The notes beneath the pieces were generated by a model, which made no database searches, had not been told where the DNA came from, and saw only the letters and a list, made by a program, of their open reading frames with translations. A DNA stretch of 64,000 bases, taken from Ashinkailepas kermadecensis (Eukaryota; Arthropoda; Thecostraca; Neolepadidae). The position numbers were made by a program, and so were the translations under genes. Location: contig JAOTOM010004753.1 of NCBI GenBank assembly GCA_034440615.1, positions 223,501 to 287,500 of the forward strand, written 5' to 3'. This document shows, piece after piece, positions 49,620-64,000 of this stretch; position 1 is the first letter of the stretch, and each line of letters opens with the position of its first letter.

Positions 49620-50055
49620 CGACTCGGATGATGTCGGTTAGCGAGGGGACGGCGCCGACTCGGATGATGTCGGTTAGCGAGGGGACGGTGCCGACTCGGA
49701 TGATGTCGGTTAGCGAGGGGACGGCGCCGACTCGGATGATGTCGACTAGCGAGGGGACGGCGCCGACTCGGATGATGTCGGTTAGCGAGGGGACGGCGCC
49801 GACTCGGATGATGTCGGTTAGCGAGGGGACGGCGCCGACTCGGATGATGTCGGTTAGCGAGGGGACGGCGCCGACTCGGATGATGTCGACTAGCGAGGGG
49901 ACGGCGCCGACTCGGATGATGTCGGTTAGCGAGGGGACGGTGCCGACTCGGATGATGTCGATTAGCGAGGGGACGGCGCCGACTCGGATGATGTCGGTTA
50001 GCGAGGGGACGGTGCCGACTCGGATGATGTCGGTTAGCGAGGGGACGGCGCCGAT
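49620..50055. repeat. 36-bp minisatellite, 12 copies
   Basis: Units read TRMMSVSEGTAP in one plus-strand frame, with few variants (GGTTAG, GACTAG or GATTAG; GCGCC or GTGCC). It lies just downstream of VPS26 in transcript direction. Open frames are repeat-driven. Confidence 0.96.
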
Positions 50056-50149
50056 CTAGCGCGCGTGACTCTGCCGAGGTCGGCGATAGGCGGCTGACGT
50101 GGGCTTACCGATGACGTTTCACTACGAGTTGGTCGTCCGCGTAGGTGGG

Positions 50150-50672
50150 CCACAGTGTGCTTATTGTGGGCAGTACTGGGCTGTAGGCTTACCGTAGGCA
50201 GTGTGTTGGGCGGCTGTGTGTATATTGTGGGCAGTACTGGGCTGTGGGCTTACCGTGCGCAGTGTGTTGGGTCACTGTGTGCATATTGTGGGCAGTACTG
50301 GGCTGTGGGCTTACCGTGAGCAGCGTGTTGGGTCACTGTGTGTATATTGTGGGCAGTACTGGGCTGTGGGCTTACCGTGAGCAGCGTGTTGGGTCACTGT
50401 GTGTTTATTGTGGGCAGTACTGGCTGTGGGCTTACCTTGGGCAGTGTATTGGGTCACTTTTATTGTGGGCAGTGCTGGGCTGTGGGCTTACCGTAGGCAG
50501 TGTATTGGGTCACTGTGTGTTTATTGTGGGCAGTACTGAGCTGTGGGTTTACTGTGGGCAGTGTGCTGGACTGCTGGGTGTTTATCGTGGACAGTACTAG
50601 GCTGTGGGCCTACCGTGGGCAGTGTGTTGAGCCACTTTGTTTAGTGTGGGCAGTACTGGGCTGTGGGCTTAC

Positions 50673-50700
<28 letters not shown>
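50150..50700. repeat. 61-bp array that includes the VPS26 exon-7 donor
   Basis: Nine units of about 61 bp share ATTGTGGGCAGTACTGGGCT and GTGGGCTTACCGTGGGCAG. On the minus strand each unit contains the exon-7-like end CCCAACAC-x-(C/T)TGCCCACG followed by a donor-like GTAAGC. The rightmost unit is the real exon end at 50673. Six of the other eight keep GTAAGC; two have GTAAAC or GTAGGC. Confidence 0.93.
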
Positions 50701-62575
<11,875 letters not shown>

Positions 62576-64000
62576 CTGTCGAACAGCGGGGCATCAGGCT
62601 CGACTCCACTACCGTTCTCATAAAACCTCCACTGTTTACTTATTTCTATGTTCATGCATGTCTACACAATAACGTTTGCACTTGGTTGGTTTCATATTAA
62701 TCTGGCTATTTATCCAATCATCAGTGTTGAGTTCTGAATTACTTCCAGCCTCAGCAATGACGACACAGTCATGCTTGACGTCAGTCACGAGATTTTGCAA
62801 CAAGCTGCATGCTGGGTTTTTGTTTTATTTCGTTAGCCTGTCCTACTTGGAATTACAAGGAGAATTGTGCTAACCTTATGGGCGCTACTAGCTTGCTACC
62901 TGCCCATGGTTTTCCCGGGGTCTCATTTCCTTTCTACTAATTGGTGGTAGTCTATCTGCAAAAAGAAAAAGAAAATATAGAAGGGATGGTAATAGTATTG
63001 GTATAATCACATTCTGTTGTATCTCTTGCTTGCATCCCGAGGCACCCATGTGTTGGCTGTCCTGATCTATGGGCAGCTCACCTATGGAAGCCCCACACTG
63101 AAAGATCCAATGAAGGTACATACAGCCAAATTAGGATAGGCTGCTGCTGCATCTGATATGGGGACGAAAATTTATTTAAAAAACAAAAACAAAAAAACAA
63201 CTCATCCTGTGTCATTTCAAGGTGACAAACTGCCCAATGCCAGTGGCAGTTAGTGACCTTACATGACCAGGACTCTGCAATGAGCTTCCATTAGCATGAA
63301 AGAAATAACACTTATTTTCTGGAGGCTATATTTAAAAACAGGTCATGCCTGTCATGCAATTAAAAATGATCTTGTGTGACCATGAAAAAGTCAATAATGT
63401 TGTCAGGTATGGAAGGTCAAAGACTCACCTCCTAACTCTATTTGAGTAATCAAACATCCATTTGTAGAGAATCATGAACTTTTGCTCACTAATACTGATG
63501 CATGTGCAATATCATCATTGCTTTGCACAAATTCGCCTGGCATGCCCTCCATAATGACATAGTATTTAAGTGACCTGAGATGGTCTGGATTTTTCATTGC
63601 ACCAAGATATGCACAGAAGATGTATCATCAGCTATTCTAGCTTTCAGAATGCTATTACAAACATTTCAACGTCCACAGCTACAACAAAACCTGACGTGGT
63701 GGTGCTGTGCCCCACCCACCCCAACTCATCAGGTAGACAAGAGTTAACATATCTCAATAGGTAATTTTCTACAACACAGCATGCAGCACATAATACAGAA
63801 GCAGTGTGCTAAATATGAATACAAAAACGATGTACCTTGATATACATATATTATCCTTTTGTTCAATTCCCCTGAGGTTTGCAGGGTTGGGGTTTTTACT
63901 AGGAAGCATTTGTTTTTGTCATGACAACCAGTTTTTAACACTAAAAAGCAGTTAAAAACTGGCAAAAATTGGTCATGAAGTCATAAAGTGTTAAGGCTTA
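62576..64000. other. Upstream of VPS26 exon a, no recognised exon
   Basis: Presumably the intron following the start-codon exon. AT-rich, no array or transposon recognised; the exon carrying the VPS26 ATG was not found. Confidence 0.5.

Overview
This is eukaryotic, almost certainly metazoan, DNA with one recognisable host gene: the retromer subunit VPS26. It is carried on the minus strand as six consecutive coding exons between 62575 and 50673; the start-codon exon lies outside the recognised sequence. The encoded protein resembles insect VPS26 (EITLWRK, FFGFGQSA, YFLR and FKQQ motifs). Together with a TTAGG-type interstitial telomere-like tract and a mariner copy this suggests an arthropod, perhaps a crustacean or chelicerate; that placement is an inference.

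The dominant feature is tandem repetition. By my rough addition about a quarter of the window is minisatellite or microsatellite. There are more than 35 unrelated arrays with unit lengths of about 10 to 85 bp, many near 22, 30-33 or 57-63 bp. Most long ORFs (for example at 3.6-6.0 kb, 14.3-15.1 kb, 15.7-16.6 kb, 47.0-48.0 kb, 50.5-52.2 kb and 53.2-54.9 kb) are only open frames through these arrays and are not genes.

Layout: 1-16.5 kb is minisatellite arrays separated by unique or CpG-dense sequence, including a satellite that passes from a 31-bp monomer to a 62-bp dimeric unit (9-10.5 kb). At 16.7-17.8 kb is a mariner transposase with one in-frame stop. At 17.8-24.5 kb are further arrays. At 24.5-25.8 kb is a Penelope-like (PLE) head-to-tail junction bracketed by (TA)n. 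At 27.5-28.3 kb are diverged ~310-bp satellite monomers. At 29.7-31.95 kb is a second PLE whose reverse-transcriptase frame is interrupted by two microsatellites. At 38.1-38.8 kb are a tRNA-like SINE and a fold-back pair enclosing a sequence shared with VPS26 intron 6. At 39.97-44.47 kb is a third PLE bounded by a 13-bp target-site duplication, with an inverted partial copy of its 3' end and hammerhead-ribozyme-like motifs. At 44.5-50 kb are unique and array sequence, and at 50.6-62.6 kb is VPS26.

Every VPS26 intron that I can delimit holds at least one array or SINE. Several arrays touch the splice sites. The most striking is a 61-bp array at 50.15-50.70 kb whose unit contains the exon-7 end and its 5' splice site, so the donor has been copied about eight more times downstream. 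A perfect 85-copy CCTG/CAGG tract lies 16 bp from the exon-4 donor.
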